Source: Pinirhizobacter soli (GTDB taxonomy: Bacteria > Pseudomonadota > Gammaproteobacteria > Xanthomonadales > Rhodanobacteraceae). From it: 64,000 nucleotides of DNA. Position 1 is the stretch's first letter. Each line of letters begins with the position of its first letter. Shown here piece after piece: positions 21,373-30,735 of the stretch. The stretch is taken from the NCBI RefSeq assembly GCF_015905305.1, contig NZ_JADZLQ010000003.1, positions 434,001 through 498,000 on the forward strand, written 5' to 3'. Below the pieces are notes generated by a model, which was not told the origin of the DNA, ran no database searches, and saw only the letters and a list, made by a program, of their open reading frames with translations. The translations under genes and the position numbers were made by a program.

Positions 21373-23682
21373 ATGTATCTGTCCTTGCCCAGTCGGCGCC
21401 GAACCGCGCCGCTGGCGTTTGCCATCGCGATGGCGCTGTGCGCGGCCGCACATGCCGGCGACGATGCCGACGGCAGCACGCCCCAGCGCGCCAAGACGCT
21501 GGAAGGCGTGAAAGTGTCGGCGGCTGACACCAGCACGATCGATCCGAACCTTCCGGCCGTGGTGGAGAGCGTCGACGCCCAGGCGTTGTCCCTGCGCAAC
21601 GTCGTCAATGCCGAGGATGCGCTCAAGTACATGCCGGCCTTCGGCATTCGAAAGCGCTTTATCGGCGATGAAAACGCCACGTTCTCGGTGCGCGGCACCA
21701 GCAACACGCAAAGCGCCCGGGGGTTGGTGTACCTCGATGGCCTGCTGCTTTCCAATCTGCTGGGGAACAACTTCTCCAACCCGCCGCGCTGGTCCATGGT
21801 GTTCCCGGACAACCTCGAACGCGTCGAGGTGATCTACGGCGCGTACTCGGCGTTGTATCCGGGCAACAGCATCGGCGCCACGGTGCTGATGACCACGCGC
21901 ATGCCCGAAAGCCTGGAACTGTCCGCGCAGTCGCAATTCTTCACCCAGCATGTGGACGAATACGGCGTCGACCGCAACTACGGCGGCCGGCGGCTCTCGG
22001 CCACGATCGGCGACCGGGTGGGGAATCTTTCCTTCCTGCTGGGCGTGGCCAGCCTGCAATCGAACGGGCAGCCGCTGGTGTTCGCCACGCAGAACCTCTC
22101 CACCACGCCTGCCAGTGCCGCGGCCGTGCCGGTCACCGGCGCCATCGTCGACCGTGGTCCGAATGGCCAGCCGCGCGTGGTGAGCGGCATAAACGCGGAA
22201 GGGCAGGAGGCCACGCGCCAACACGAAGCGAACCTCAAGCTTGCCTATGACATCACGCCGGACCTGCGTGCGGGCCTTACCGTGGGCTACTGGTGGCAGG
22301 ACATGGCGCACCGTACGGAAAGCTTCCTGCGCGATGCGCAGGGCCGGCCGGTGTACGCAGGCGTGGTCGCCATCGATGGCAGGCAATACACGTTGCCTGC
22401 GAGTTTCTTCGCACCCAGTACGCGCGAAAGCGCCAATACCCTGTATGGCCTGTCACTGGGCACGCACCGCGACAGCGGCTGGAATATCCAAGGGCAGGCC
22501 AGCTACTTCGACATGAGCCGCAACCGCGACCGCGTCGCCGCCAGCGCATTGACCGAAGACGGACCGGGCCAGCTCACCGCCGGTGATGGCTCACGCTGGC
22601 GCACGTTGGACATACGCGCCAGCCACCAGCCCGACCTGGTGGCACCAGGCACGCACTGGTTGAGCTTCGGCTATCACTACGATGGCTATGCGTTGGCCAC
22701 GCAGGCCTACGCGCTTGACACCTGGCGCCATGGCGACGCGGGTGTGCCGCTGTCGGGTACGGGCGGCAGCACGCAGACGCAGGCGGTGTACCTGCAGGAT
22801 GCCTGGCAACTGGCTGATGCGTGGCAGTTCACGATGGGTGCCCGCTATGAACAATGGCGTGCGTTTGCCGGCTACCGAAGCGCGGGCGCGGCGTCCGTTG
22901 GTTATGGCGAGCGCAAGGAACAGCACACCTCACCCAAGGCCGCGTTGTCCTGGCGCGTCGCCGACGACATCGACATGCGGTTGTCGGTGGCCCGGGCCTA
23001 TCGTTTTCCCACGGTCAGCGAATTGTTCCAGGGCACGTTCAATGGCCTGGCCCTCATCAACAACAATCCCAACCTGAAGCCTGAGAACGACCTTTCCCGC
23101 GAACTCACCACCACCTGGACCCGCGAGCGCGGCGTGGCGCGCTTTACCGTGTATCGCAGCGACACGCGCAATGCACTCTTCAGCCAGACCAATACCACCG
23201 TGTTTCCCACAGTGACCAACGTGCAGAACGTAGGTCGCGTGCGCACGCGTGGCGCCGAGGCGTCATACGACGGCAGCGGCGTGTGGTTTGATGCGCTGGA
23301 TCTGTCGGCCAACATTGCCTATACGCAGGCCACCACGGTTCAGAACCCTCTGAACCCGGCCTCGGTGGGCAAGCAGTTCTACCGCATCCCGACGTGGCGT
23401 TCGAACGTGGTGGCCACCTGGCATACCAGCGAAAACATCGCTGTCACGGTGGCTGGCCGATACTCGGGCAGGCAGTACAACAGCCTGGATGAAAGCGACA
23501 CCAACCCCGATACCTTCGGCGGTACCAGCAAATTCCTGACCTTCGATGGACGGGTAACCTGGAAGCCCAATCCGCACATGGATATTGCCCTGGGCGTGGA
23601 CAACCTCACCAACCGGCGTTACTTCGTGTACTACCCGTATCCTTCGCGCACCTATCTTCTGGACCTGAAGGTGCATCTGTGA
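21373..23682 (+). CDS. TonB-dependent receptor of a DUF2946/PepSY metal-uptake cassette
   Basis: A 769-residue outer-membrane receptor with a signal peptide (AFAIAMALCAAAHAG), a TonB-box-like LEGVKVSA stretch (about residue 45), a plug containing NVVNAEDALKYMPAFGIRKR and YGAYSALYPGNSIGATV, and a barrel ending DLKVHL. It resembles metal- or metallophore-type receptors rather than the large sugar receptors elsewhere in this window. It overlaps the PepSY gene by four bases (GTGA), so the three genes 20883-25079 are likely one operon. The cargo, copper or ferric complex, cannot be decided from sequence. Confidence 0.85.
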   Translation: MYLSLPSRRRTAPLAFAIAMALCAAAHAGDDADGSTPQRAKTLEGVKVSAADTSTIDPNLPAVVESVDAQALSLRNVVNAEDALKYMPAFGIRKRFIGDENATFSVRGTSNTQSARGLVYLDGLLLSNLLGNNFSNPPRWSMVFPDNLERVEVIYGAYSALYPGNSIGATVLMTTRMPESLELSAQSQFFTQHVDEYGVDRNYGGRRLSATIGDRVGNLSFLLGVASLQSNGQPLVFATQNLSTTPASAAAVPVTGAIVDRGPNGQPRVVSGINAEGQEATRQHEANLKLAYDITPDLRAGLTVGYWWQDMAHRTESFLRDAQGRPVYAGVVAIDGRQYTLPASFFAPSTRESANTLYGLSLGTHRDSGWNIQGQASYFDMSRNRDRVAASALTEDGPGQLTAGDGSRWRTLDIRASHQPDLVAPGTHWLSFGYHYDGYALATQAYALDTWRHGDAGVPLSGTGGSTQTQAVYLQDAWQLADAWQFTMGARYEQWRAFAGYRSAGAASVGYGERKEQHTSPKAALSWRVADDIDMRLSVARAYRFPTVSELFQGTFNGLALINNNPNLKPENDLSRELTTTWTRERGVARFTVYRSDTRNALFSQTNTTVFPTVTNVQNVGRVRTRGAEASYDGSGVWFDALDLSANIAYTQATTVQNPLNPASVGKQFYRIPTWRSNVVATWHTSENIAVTVAGRYSGRQYNSLDESDTNPDTFGGTSKFLTFDGRVTWKPNPHMDIALGVDNLTNRRYFVYYPYPSRTYLLDLKVHL

Positions 23683-25079
23683 GCGCCGTGCCCGACCGCC
23701 GCGCGCGCGATGCCTACCGGCTGGTGTGGCGATGGCATTTCTACGCAGGGCTGTTCTGCCTCCCCTTCGTGCTGTGGCTGGCGTGCACGGGATCGATCTA
23801 CCTGTTCAAGCCGCAGATCGAAGCATGGCTTGATCGCCCCTACGACCGCATCGATGCCCAGGCGCCGCGCGTGGCACCGTCGACCCAGGTGGCCGCCGCG
23901 CTGGCGGTGGTGCCCGGTGGCGTGCTCAATGCATATGAGTTGCCGGCAAGCAACACCAGCGCCGCGCGGGTTCTGGTGGGTCGCGGCGACGACCTGGTAC
24001 GCGTGTACGTGGACCCGACCAACGGTCATGTGCTGCACCACGTGGTGGAAGACGAACGCCTGATGCGGCGCATCTTCTACCTGCATGGCGAACTGCTGAT
24101 GGGCGATCGGGGTTCGATGGTGGTGGAACTGGCCGCATCGTGGGCGATCGTGATGATCCTGTCCGGCCTATACCTGTGGTGGCCCCGCGGCAAGGGCCTG
24201 GCGGGCGTGCTGTATCCGCGCGTGCGTGAGCGTGGCCGTCTGTTCTGGCGCGATCTTCATGCGGTCGTCGGTGTGTGGGTGGCCTTGCTTGCGCTTTCGT
24301 TGCTGGTATCGGGTTTGCCGTGGGCGAAGTCGTGGGGCGGGATGTTGAAGGAAGTGCGGAAGTTCGGTTCGACAACCGAAGTGGCGCAGGACTGGACCAC
24401 GGGACGCTCGGACGAGCTGGCCAAACGCCGTGCAGCGAACACGGCGATGGATGACATGGCGGACATGCCGGGGATGGATCGCGGGCAAGGTGAATCGAAG
24501 AAGCAGAGCTTGCATGTCGAACATGCAGACGGGGGTAGCCCCCACACGGCGGTGGACCTGCATGCACTTGATCGCCTGGTGCCAACCGTAGCCAGCCTGC
24601 AGTTGCCGCCGCCGGTGCTGATCGCACCACCATCGAAGGCGGACGCCGGTTGGACGGGTCGGTCCGATACCCAGAACCGCCCAAAGCGGCTGACGCTGAA
24701 GCTCGACGGCGCCACGGGCCAGGTGATCAACCGCAAGGATTTCGCCCAGGGAGCGCTCCTGGACCGGGCGATCGGCTACGGCGTGGCTGCCCACGAGGGC
24801 CAGCTGTTCGGCTGGCCGAACCAGTTGCTCGGCCTGGTCACGGCGCTGGGCCTGATCACCGTCACCGTGAGCGGCTTTGTGATGTGGTGGCGCCGCAAAC
24901 CGGTGAAGCGGCTGGGTGCCCCGCCCGCGCACGGAGCGCGCTACCCTGCGCTGATGGTCGGGTTGCTGGTGGTGTTCGGCGTGCTGTTGCCGCTGCTGGG
25001 TATCTCCATGCTGTTCGTGCTGGTGGCCGAGCGACTGGTGCTTCGTCGCGTGCCGCGGCTGCACGCGTTCTTCAATTAG
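23679..25079 (+). CDS. PepSY-domain inner-membrane protein (PiuB-like reductase) with a Met/His insert
   Basis: A 466-residue membrane protein with an N-terminal helix in HFYAGLFCLPFVLWLACTG, PepSY-type periplasmic segments, about four further helices and a C-terminal basic tail. PepSY-TM proteins beside TonB receptors are thought to reduce or transfer metal from siderophores; some are haem-containing ferric reductases. The periplasmic insert at about residues 257-288 (AMDDMADMPGMDRG then SLHVEHADG) is rich in Met, Asp and His and looks like a soft-metal-binding loop. The GTG start overlaps the receptor stop, indicating translational coupling. Confidence 0.82.
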   Translation: MSAVPDRRARDAYRLVWRWHFYAGLFCLPFVLWLACTGSIYLFKPQIEAWLDRPYDRIDAQAPRVAPSTQVAAALAVVPGGVLNAYELPASNTSAARVLVGRGDDLVRVYVDPTNGHVLHHVVEDERLMRRIFYLHGELLMGDRGSMVVELAASWAIVMILSGLYLWWPRGKGLAGVLYPRVRERGRLFWRDLHAVVGVWVALLALSLLVSGLPWAKSWGGMLKEVRKFGSTTEVAQDWTTGRSDELAKRRAANTAMDDMADMPGMDRGQGESKKQSLHVEHADGGSPHTAVDLHALDRLVPTVASLQLPPPVLIAPPSKADAGWTGRSDTQNRPKRLTLKLDGATGQVINRKDFAQGALLDRAIGYGVAAHEGQLFGWPNQLLGLVTALGLITVTVSGFVMWWRRKPVKRLGAPPAHGARYPALMVGLLVVFGVLLPLLGISMLFVLVAERLVLRRVPRLHAFFN

Positions 25080-25095
25080 CCACGAGGGCGCGCGG

Positions 25096-26082
25096 CTACT
25101 CCGGCACGCGCGCGCCGACCGGAATACACACGAAGGCCTCCTCGGCCACGCCTTGCTCACGCAACGCCGTGGCCAGCAAGGCCGGTGGTTCATCCAGCGG
25201 ATCGTCTGCCAGTTCGAACACGCCCCAGTGAATGGCCAGCGATTTGCGCACGTTCGATTCGCGGTGAAGTTGCACCGCCTGCGCCGGATCGGTGTGCTGG
25301 CCCTGCATGAACCAGCGCGGGGAATAAGCGCCGATGGGCAGGGCGGCGAGGTCGATCGGCCCCAGGCGCTTGCCCACTTCGGCGAGGTTCGGCGAATAGC
25401 CGGTATCGCCGGCAAACCAGAAGGTGTAGCCACGGCGCTGCCATACCCAGCCGCCCCAAAGGCTGCGGTTGCGATCGCTTAAAGTGCGTGCGCTCCAATG
25501 GCGCGCAGGCACCAGGGTGAAGCGGCCGCCGTCGATATCGATGCCGTCCCACCAGTCCAGTTCCACCGCATGTTCGATGCCATGGCGGCGCATCCATGGG
25601 GCAAGGCCCAGCGGCACCACGAACACGCAGGCGGGAAACCGCCGCGCGATGCGTTTGACGCTGCGCGTATCGAGATGGTCGTAGTGGTTGTGGGAGATCA
25701 TCACCACGTCGATGTGTGGAAGTTCGTCCACATGCACCGGCGCGGGCGTGCGGCGCGCAGGCCCGGCAAACGACAGCGGCGATGCACGATGGGAAAGCAC
25801 CGGGTCCGTGATCACGGTTTGCCCGCCGCGTCGCAGCAGCACGCAGGCGTGGCCCAGCCACCAGGCACCGTCCCCTTCAGCGGGAATATCCGCCCGGGTC
25901 CACCACTGCTCCGCGAAGGCCGCATAGCCCGCCTGTGGTGGCTTGGGCAGTCCCTGCTCCTTGCGCTCACGCCGCCACCGCTGCAGGTCGCCCTTGGCAC
26001 GCGTGTCGGTCTCCAGGTTCCGGAAGCCATCCGGGGTGTGGTGCGGCTTGGCCGGATCGAAGTACGGGTTGCGATAGGGCAT
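25096..26082 (-). CDS. MBL-fold hydrolase of the NAPE-PLD/UlaG-like group
   Basis: A 328-residue metallo-beta-lactamase-fold enzyme with the metal motif H131-N-H133-Y-D135-H136 (ISHNHYDHLDTRS). It has a preceding conserved WLGHACVLLRRGGQTVITDPV and a later FAGDTGYSP that supplies the bridging Asp. The C-terminal AIHWG supplies the last His. The N-terminus (NPYFDPAKPHHTPDGFRN) is typical of bacterial NAPE-PLD-like phospholipase homologues. The ATG at 26082 has AAGGA seven bases upstream, whereas a start at 26136 lies in the divergent promoter region. The likely role is phospholipid or lipid amide hydrolysis, by family only. Confidence 0.87.
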   Translation of the reverse strand: MPYRNPYFDPAKPHHTPDGFRNLETDTRAKGDLQRWRRERKEQGLPKPPQAGYAAFAEQWWTRADIPAEGDGAWWLGHACVLLRRGGQTVITDPVLSHRASPLSFAGPARRTPAPVHVDELPHIDVVMISHNHYDHLDTRSVKRIARRFPACVFVVPLGLAPWMRRHGIEHAVELDWWDGIDIDGGRFTLVPARHWSARTLSDRNRSLWGGWVWQRRGYTFWFAGDTGYSPNLAEVGKRLGPIDLAALPIGAYSPRWFMQGQHTDPAQAVQLHRESNVRKSLAIHWGVFELADDPLDEPPALLATALREQGVAEEAFVCIPVGARVPE

Positions 26083-26134
26083 GAGCGTTCCTTTATAACG
26101 TTGCATAGACCTGATGCCGGACATCGCGACTTTC

Positions 26135-26155
26135 AACGGTAAGAAATTGACCGTT
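26135..26155. promoter_or_regulatory. Inverted repeat in a divergent promoter region
   Basis: AACGGT (26135-26140) and ACCGTT (26150-26155) are perfect inverted arms separated by nine bases. They lie between the divergent MBL hydrolase (start 26082) and the small outer-membrane gene (start 26193). TTGACC (26147-26152) overlaps the right arm and could be a -35 for the rightward gene. It is a plausible operator; the regulator is unknown. Confidence 0.4.
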
Positions 26156-26192
26156 AGACTTCGCAGGTATTTCGCCAGGAAGCACCACGTCC

Positions 26193-26840
26193 ATGAAACG
26201 AACCATCATCACGGCCATGATGGCCACGGTGGTGGCCGCGGGGACCGCACACGCGGGCGGCAGCCTGTTCGTGGACGACTCGGGCGTCACGCCTGCGGGG
26301 CGCTGCCAGCTGGAGAGCTGGCTGCGAGCCTTTTCCGGTGGTGGCCGCGAGCTCACCCTGTCGCCTGCGTGTTCGGCCGGGCCGTTGGAGTTTTCCCTGG
26401 GCCTCACGCGCATCTCGCGGCCGGGCCAAAGCTTGCTCACCCCAGGCTTGAAGTGGCAGCTGCGCGACAACAGTAACGGCGGTTTCGGGCTGGCGGTGGC
26501 CACCACGGGCATCTACCAGCACGGCAAATTAAAACAAACCGACGTCTACGTCGCGCCGGCCTGGGCCCTGGGGGCCGACCAGCAATGGCAGATCTTCACC
26601 AACCTGGGCTTGTCACGCGACCGTGGCGAGAAATCGAAACTGGCCGGTGGTTTAGGGATGCAGTATTCGTTGTCCAAGGCCGTGGATCTGGTCGCCGAGC
26701 GTTACATCCGCAAGGGACGCGACGCTACCAACGAGGCGGGCATCAGTTTCAATTTCGGCAGCTCCGCCAGCATCGATCTGCTGGTCGGCAAGAACCGCAC
26801 GGACCAGTGGTTCACCTTCGGCTACAACGTGGTGTTCTAG
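26193..26840 (+). CDS. Small exported outer-membrane barrel-like protein
   Basis: A 215-residue protein with signal peptide MKRTIITAMMATVVAAGTAHA and an 8-10-strand amphipathic beta pattern ending in TFGYNVVF, a terminal Phe as in many outer-membrane proteins. It resembles the protein at 16242-17000 in style (short barrel, late FNFGSSASIDLLVG) though not in length. Two Cys residues (RCQLES and PACSAG) could form a periplasmic disulfide. The ligand is unknown. Its stop overlaps the convergent GGDEF-EAL gene by four bases. Confidence 0.6.
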   Translation: MKRTIITAMMATVVAAGTAHAGGSLFVDDSGVTPAGRCQLESWLRAFSGGGRELTLSPACSAGPLEFSLGLTRISRPGQSLLTPGLKWQLRDNSNGGFGLAVATTGIYQHGKLKQTDVYVAPAWALGADQQWQIFTNLGLSRDRGEKSKLAGGLGMQYSLSKAVDLVAERYIRKGRDATNEAGISFNFGSSASIDLLVGKNRTDQWFTFGYNVVF

Positions 26841-29593
26841 CTGCGCAGCGGCGGCACCAGGGTCAGCCGTGGTTGCGGCGCGGTGTTCACCGGCGACAAC
26901 AGGCGCTCGATATTGGCCGCTGCCACCGGTCGCGAATACAGGTAGCCCTGGCCTTCCGCGCATCCGGCCTTCAGCAGGAAAGCATGCTGCGCATCGTTCT
27001 CGATGCCTTCGGCGATCGTGATCAGGCCCAGTGAGCCGGACATTGCGATCATCGCGGCGACGATGGCCACGTCGTTGCTGCTGTCGGGCAGGCCGCGCAC
27101 GAAGGAACGGTCGATCTTGAGATAAGCCACCGCGGGAAGCTTCAGGTACGTGAGCGAGGAATAACCCGTGCCGAAGTCATCGATGGCCACGCCCACGCCC
27201 AGGTCGTGCAGCGCATGCATAGTGCGTTCGGTGTCCTCACCAAGCCGCAGCAGCGCGCCTTCGGTAATCTCCAGCAGCACGCGCGGCGCACTGAGCTGGC
27301 TGGCCGATAGTGCGTCGCGCACGCTCTCGACGAAATCCGGGTGGCCGAACCACGTGGCCGATACGTTCACGGCCACGCGGATCTGCGGCATGCGCGCGAT
27401 GTCCCAACGACGGATCTGTGCACAGGCGGCGTGGATCACCCATTCGTCGATCTGGCGGATCAACCCCAGGGTCTCGGCAATGGGAATGAACTCATCGGGC
27501 ATCACCAGCCCACGCTCGGGATGCTGCCAGCGCAGCAGGGCTTCCACTGCCACCACGCGCCCGGTGCGCAGTTCCACCGACGGCTGGTACACCAGGTAGA
27601 ACTCTTCCCGGTGCAGGGCCTGGCGAAGTTCGGCTGCCAGTTCCAGCCGGCGGCGTGCATCGGCGTGCATGCGCGGGGTGTAGAAGCGCAGCGCGTTGCG
27701 CTCTTCGGTCTTGGCCGCGTACATCGCGGCGTCCGCGTTGGCGATCAGCGCCGTCGGTTCGCTGCCGTCCAGCGGGAAACCGGCAATGCCGATGCTGGCG
27801 GAAAGGAAGATCTCGTAATCGCCCACCATGAAGCGCTCGGCGAGCGCGGTAAGCAGGCGGCGGCCGAGGTCGCCGGCTTCCTCGCGTGTCTTCAGGCCAC
27901 TCATCAGCACGGTGAATTCATCGCCGCCGATACGGCCGGCCATGTCCGTCGGTGAAAGTTCCTTGCGGATGCGATCGGCTACTTTCTGCAACAGGCGATC
28001 GCCCACGGCGTGGCTGTAGCTGTCGTTCACCGCCTTGAAGGCATCCAGGTCGATGAACATCACCACCGCGGCGCCGCGCTCGCGCGTGGCGGTGCTGATG
28101 GCGTGGCCGCAGCGCAGTTCAAACTCCGCACGATTGGCAAGCCCGGTCAGCGGGTCGTGCGTGGCCATGTGTTCCAGGCGGCGCTGGTCGGCCTTGTTGG
28201 TGGTGATGTCGGTAAACACCGCTACATAGCGCTGGATCTGGTCTTCCGCATCACGGATGGTGCTGATCGACAGCCATTCGGGATACGTGCTGCCATCCTG
28301 CCGGCGGCTGAGCACTTCACCCGTCCAGTGGCCGTCCGCTTCGATGCGGGCCCACATCGAGGATGGCAGTTCACGGCCGTCGGGCTGGCGTCGCAGGTCG
28401 TCGAAGCGCTGCCCCATCAAGGAGCCTGCGTCGAAACCGGTCAGGCCCGTCTGCGCGGCATTCACCGCCGTGATCCGGCGTTGCGCATCGGCGATCACCA
28501 CGCCTTCGGCGATCGAGCCCAGGGCTTCGGCAGCGATGCGGCGCTCCTGCTCCATCGCCAAGCGTTCGGATATGTCGCGGATGATGGCCTGGCGAACCGG
28601 CCGGCCGCCCCAGGTGACCAGGTTGCCGTGCAGCTCCACCGGGCGCAGTTCGCCGCGCGCGCCCAGCAGCGTGCCGGTGAGCTTGCCTTCGGCCGGGGTT
28701 TGGTCGGCGCCGGGGATGAAAAGGGCATCAAAGCGTTTGCCGAGCAGGGCCTGCCGGGTCTGGCCCGTCCATCCGGCGGCGGTCTCGTTCACTTCCAGGA
28801 TGGTGCCGCGGGCCTCATCCACCATCACGATGCCGTCGGCGGCGCTGCCGAAGAGCAGGCCGAAGCGTTCTTCGGTGCCGCGGATGCCGGCCATGATGCG
28901 GCGGGCCATGCCCAGCCAGAACAACGAAGCCAGCGCCGCCACGCCTACCACGGCGGCGAACAGCACCTTGCCAAGCCATGAGGCGCCATTGGCTATTTCC
29001 ACGGAGAACAGGTTGCTGCGTGGTTCGATGAAGTCGTTGAGTTGTTCGATGCGCTGGCGGTAAAGCAGGGCCTGCTCGCCTGTCACGCTGCCATCGTGCC
29101 ACTGGTGTTCGAGGTCGTCGGCCATGCCGTCGAGTTCGTCCACCGTGCTGTCGGTGGAACGCCACGCCGTCATCGCTTCCTTGATGTACGGCGCGCTGTC
29201 GAAGTACTGCAGGATGAAAATCATCCCCGGGATGGCCTCTTCGATCACGCCGGCGTCGCTGAATGCCTTGGCCACGGCGGCATGATCGAACGTGCCGCTG
29301 GCGATCTGGTCGCGGGCGAATCGGTCGTGGTCCAGTACCGCGTGGTTCTGCCGATAGGCGATCAGCAAGTTGCGGTCGCCGTTGGCGGCGTAGGCCGCCA
29401 GGTCGATCACCGACTGCTTCTGCGCCTTCGACCAGACGCTCTCGCCGTTAAGGAACCCGGCGAGAGTGACCTGGATCTGGAGCGCGCCGTAGGTCAAGGC
29501 CAGGATAAGCACCACCACGGCCACGAGCGCGTACGCCAGGGGGCGTAAGCGACGCGACAGCGAATTTTGCGGTGCAACCACCTGGACGCTCAC
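26837..29593 (-). CDS. Membrane-bound PAS-PAS-GGDEF-EAL c-di-GMP enzyme
   Basis: A 918-residue signalling protein. Transmembrane helices near residues 18-40 and 210-230 flank a periplasmic helical sensor. Two PAS domains follow (about 240-350 and 360-470), then GGDEF (IGGDEF, intact) and EAL (EALLRW). The EAL metal and catalytic residues look intact: NVSATWF, LEITEGALLR, DDFGTGYSSL and KIDRSFV. The residues before GGDEF are SPTD rather than RxxD, so no canonical inhibitory site is present. It could both make and degrade c-di-GMP, but in such composite proteins usually one activity dominates, and the intact EAL suggests a phosphodiesterase. It responds to periplasmic and PAS-detected cues. Confidence 0.93.
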   Translation of the reverse strand: MSVQVVAPQNSLSRRLRPLAYALVAVVVLILALTYGALQIQVTLAGFLNGESVWSKAQKQSVIDLAAYAANGDRNLLIAYRQNHAVLDHDRFARDQIASGTFDHAAVAKAFSDAGVIEEAIPGMIFILQYFDSAPYIKEAMTAWRSTDSTVDELDGMADDLEHQWHDGSVTGEQALLYRQRIEQLNDFIEPRSNLFSVEIANGASWLGKVLFAAVVGVAALASLFWLGMARRIMAGIRGTEERFGLLFGSAADGIVMVDEARGTILEVNETAAGWTGQTRQALLGKRFDALFIPGADQTPAEGKLTGTLLGARGELRPVELHGNLVTWGGRPVRQAIIRDISERLAMEQERRIAAEALGSIAEGVVIADAQRRITAVNAAQTGLTGFDAGSLMGQRFDDLRRQPDGRELPSSMWARIEADGHWTGEVLSRRQDGSTYPEWLSISTIRDAEDQIQRYVAVFTDITTNKADQRRLEHMATHDPLTGLANRAEFELRCGHAISTATRERGAAVVMFIDLDAFKAVNDSYSHAVGDRLLQKVADRIRKELSPTDMAGRIGGDEFTVLMSGLKTREEAGDLGRRLLTALAERFMVGDYEIFLSASIGIAGFPLDGSEPTALIANADAAMYAAKTEERNALRFYTPRMHADARRRLELAAELRQALHREEFYLVYQPSVELRTGRVVAVEALLRWQHPERGLVMPDEFIPIAETLGLIRQIDEWVIHAACAQIRRWDIARMPQIRVAVNVSATWFGHPDFVESVRDALSASQLSAPRVLLEITEGALLRLGEDTERTMHALHDLGVGVAIDDFGTGYSSLTYLKLPAVAYLKIDRSFVRGLPDSSNDVAIVAAMIAMSGSLGLITIAEGIENDAQHAFLLKAGCAEGQGYLYSRPVAAANIERLLSPVNTAPQPRLTLVPPLRS

Positions 29594-29653
29594 GGCGCCT
29601 CCCTTCCATCAAGCGCCGGCCCATGCCAGCGCATTCTTCTACAGCCGCCACGG

Positions 29654-30430
29654 TCAGGCCGCGACGTCGCTCAGGGTAGCCAGCCTGGCGCGTGCATCCA
29701 GGCAACGGTCGAGCGTGACACGCATGCTGACATAGCTGCGCCGGATGCATTCACCGACGTGTTCCACCATATCGGCAGGGGGTGCCATTCCCATTAGCGT
29801 GCAAACGATCTCCAGCGCCTCCCATGGATGGGTATCGTCATAAGCGGCGTGAAGCTGAAGCCAACGCAGGCTGGCCTTTCGGCCGGTTTCCGGCAAACTT
29901 TCGGCGTAGGCCTGGCTTTCGTAGATCAGCTGCGACCAGTCACCGGTGGCCCCTTCCACCGCATAGTTGGTGGCGGCGATGCCCGCGGCCAGGTTGTCGT
30001 TTTTGCTGACTTCCTCGCACCAGTCGGCCAGGCTCTGGCTGCCCTTGGGCAGGTTTCCTTCCAGTACTTCGTGGCGGGCCACACCCGCGCCGTCGGACCA
30101 GTTCAGCCAGTACTCGGCATGGTTCTGCTCCACGCGGATGTTCCGGACCAGCCAGCGGCGGGCCAGGTTGTCGCCTCCGCTGCGGCCAAAACGGGTCTTG
30201 AGCAGGTTGTGCGACATGTAGCCGGGGAAGCGCTCGATCACCGGCCACACGCCCACCATGAAGTTGCGGGTGGACACCGCATCCAGCTCGCCTTCCTTCA
30301 TCAGCTGGAAAAGCTCATGGTCGAGCACGCTTTGCCGGTCCTGGGCACACGAGGCGACCATATCCTGCGCCCACTGGGGGTAGCTGGAGAGTTCGGTCAG
30401 GGGGCCGGTACGTTCGAAAGCTACATTCAT
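29654..30430 (-). CDS. Haem-oxygenase-like diiron oxidase candidate (TenA/UndA fold)
   Basis: A 258-residue all-helical protein. The iron-ligand pattern of the HDO family can be read directly: E66 (VIERFPG), E101 and H104 (VEQNHAEYW), E159 (YAVEGATG), and H194 and D198 (LHAAYDD), with H201 nearby. This spacing closely matches what I recall of the fatty-acid decarboxylase UndA; BesC and SznF share the pattern. The family includes oxidative decarboxylases, N-oxygenases and C-C lyases, so the substrate cannot be assigned. The ATG at 30430 follows AGGAG with an eight-base spacing. A fatty-acid hydroxylase gene lies upstream on the same strand. Confidence 0.7.
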   Translation of the reverse strand: MNVAFERTGPLTELSSYPQWAQDMVASCAQDRQSVLDHELFQLMKEGELDAVSTRNFMVGVWPVIERFPGYMSHNLLKTRFGRSGGDNLARRWLVRNIRVEQNHAEYWLNWSDGAGVARHEVLEGNLPKGSQSLADWCEEVSKNDNLAAGIAATNYAVEGATGDWSQLIYESQAYAESLPETGRKASLRWLQLHAAYDDTHPWEALEIVCTLMGMAPPADMVEHVGECIRRSYVSMRVTLDRCLDARARLATLSDVAA

Positions 30431-30735
30431 GGGTGAATCTCCTGGAGAGGTTGCCTTGGGGTATGCGCCGTCACGCGGCAAGCCGCTGGCCTTGCGGGCC
30501 TGGGGCCTTGCCGCCCCGGGCTGGCGCTGCCCGGGGAAAGAATTCAGGGATCAGCACGCCGCGGTGCTCGCCCAATGGCGACACCGGTGCTGGGTAGTGG
30601 ATCCCCCTGTTTTGATGCGGCGACCGCGACGCGGCGCCCTGCGGCATCAATCTATCAAGGAGTGAAAACGTTTGCTGCTGTTTTTTTGACGGACGTCAAA
30701 AAAATGACTTCACAAAGGAATTAAGGCCGTCAGCC
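30431..30735. promoter_or_regulatory. Intergenic region with perfect 11-bp inverted repeat, upstream of the diiron oxidase gene
   Basis: This 305-base gap separates two minus-strand genes. It holds a perfect inverted repeat at 30681-30704: TTTTTTTGACG, two bases, CGTCAAAAAAA. A second imperfect repeat, TTGATGC (about 30614) and GCATCAA (about 30644), lies closer to the oxidase start. The first could be an operator or a bidirectional stop signal for the fatty-acid hydroxylase gene ending at 30736. I see no ORF with coding character here. Confidence 0.5.
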
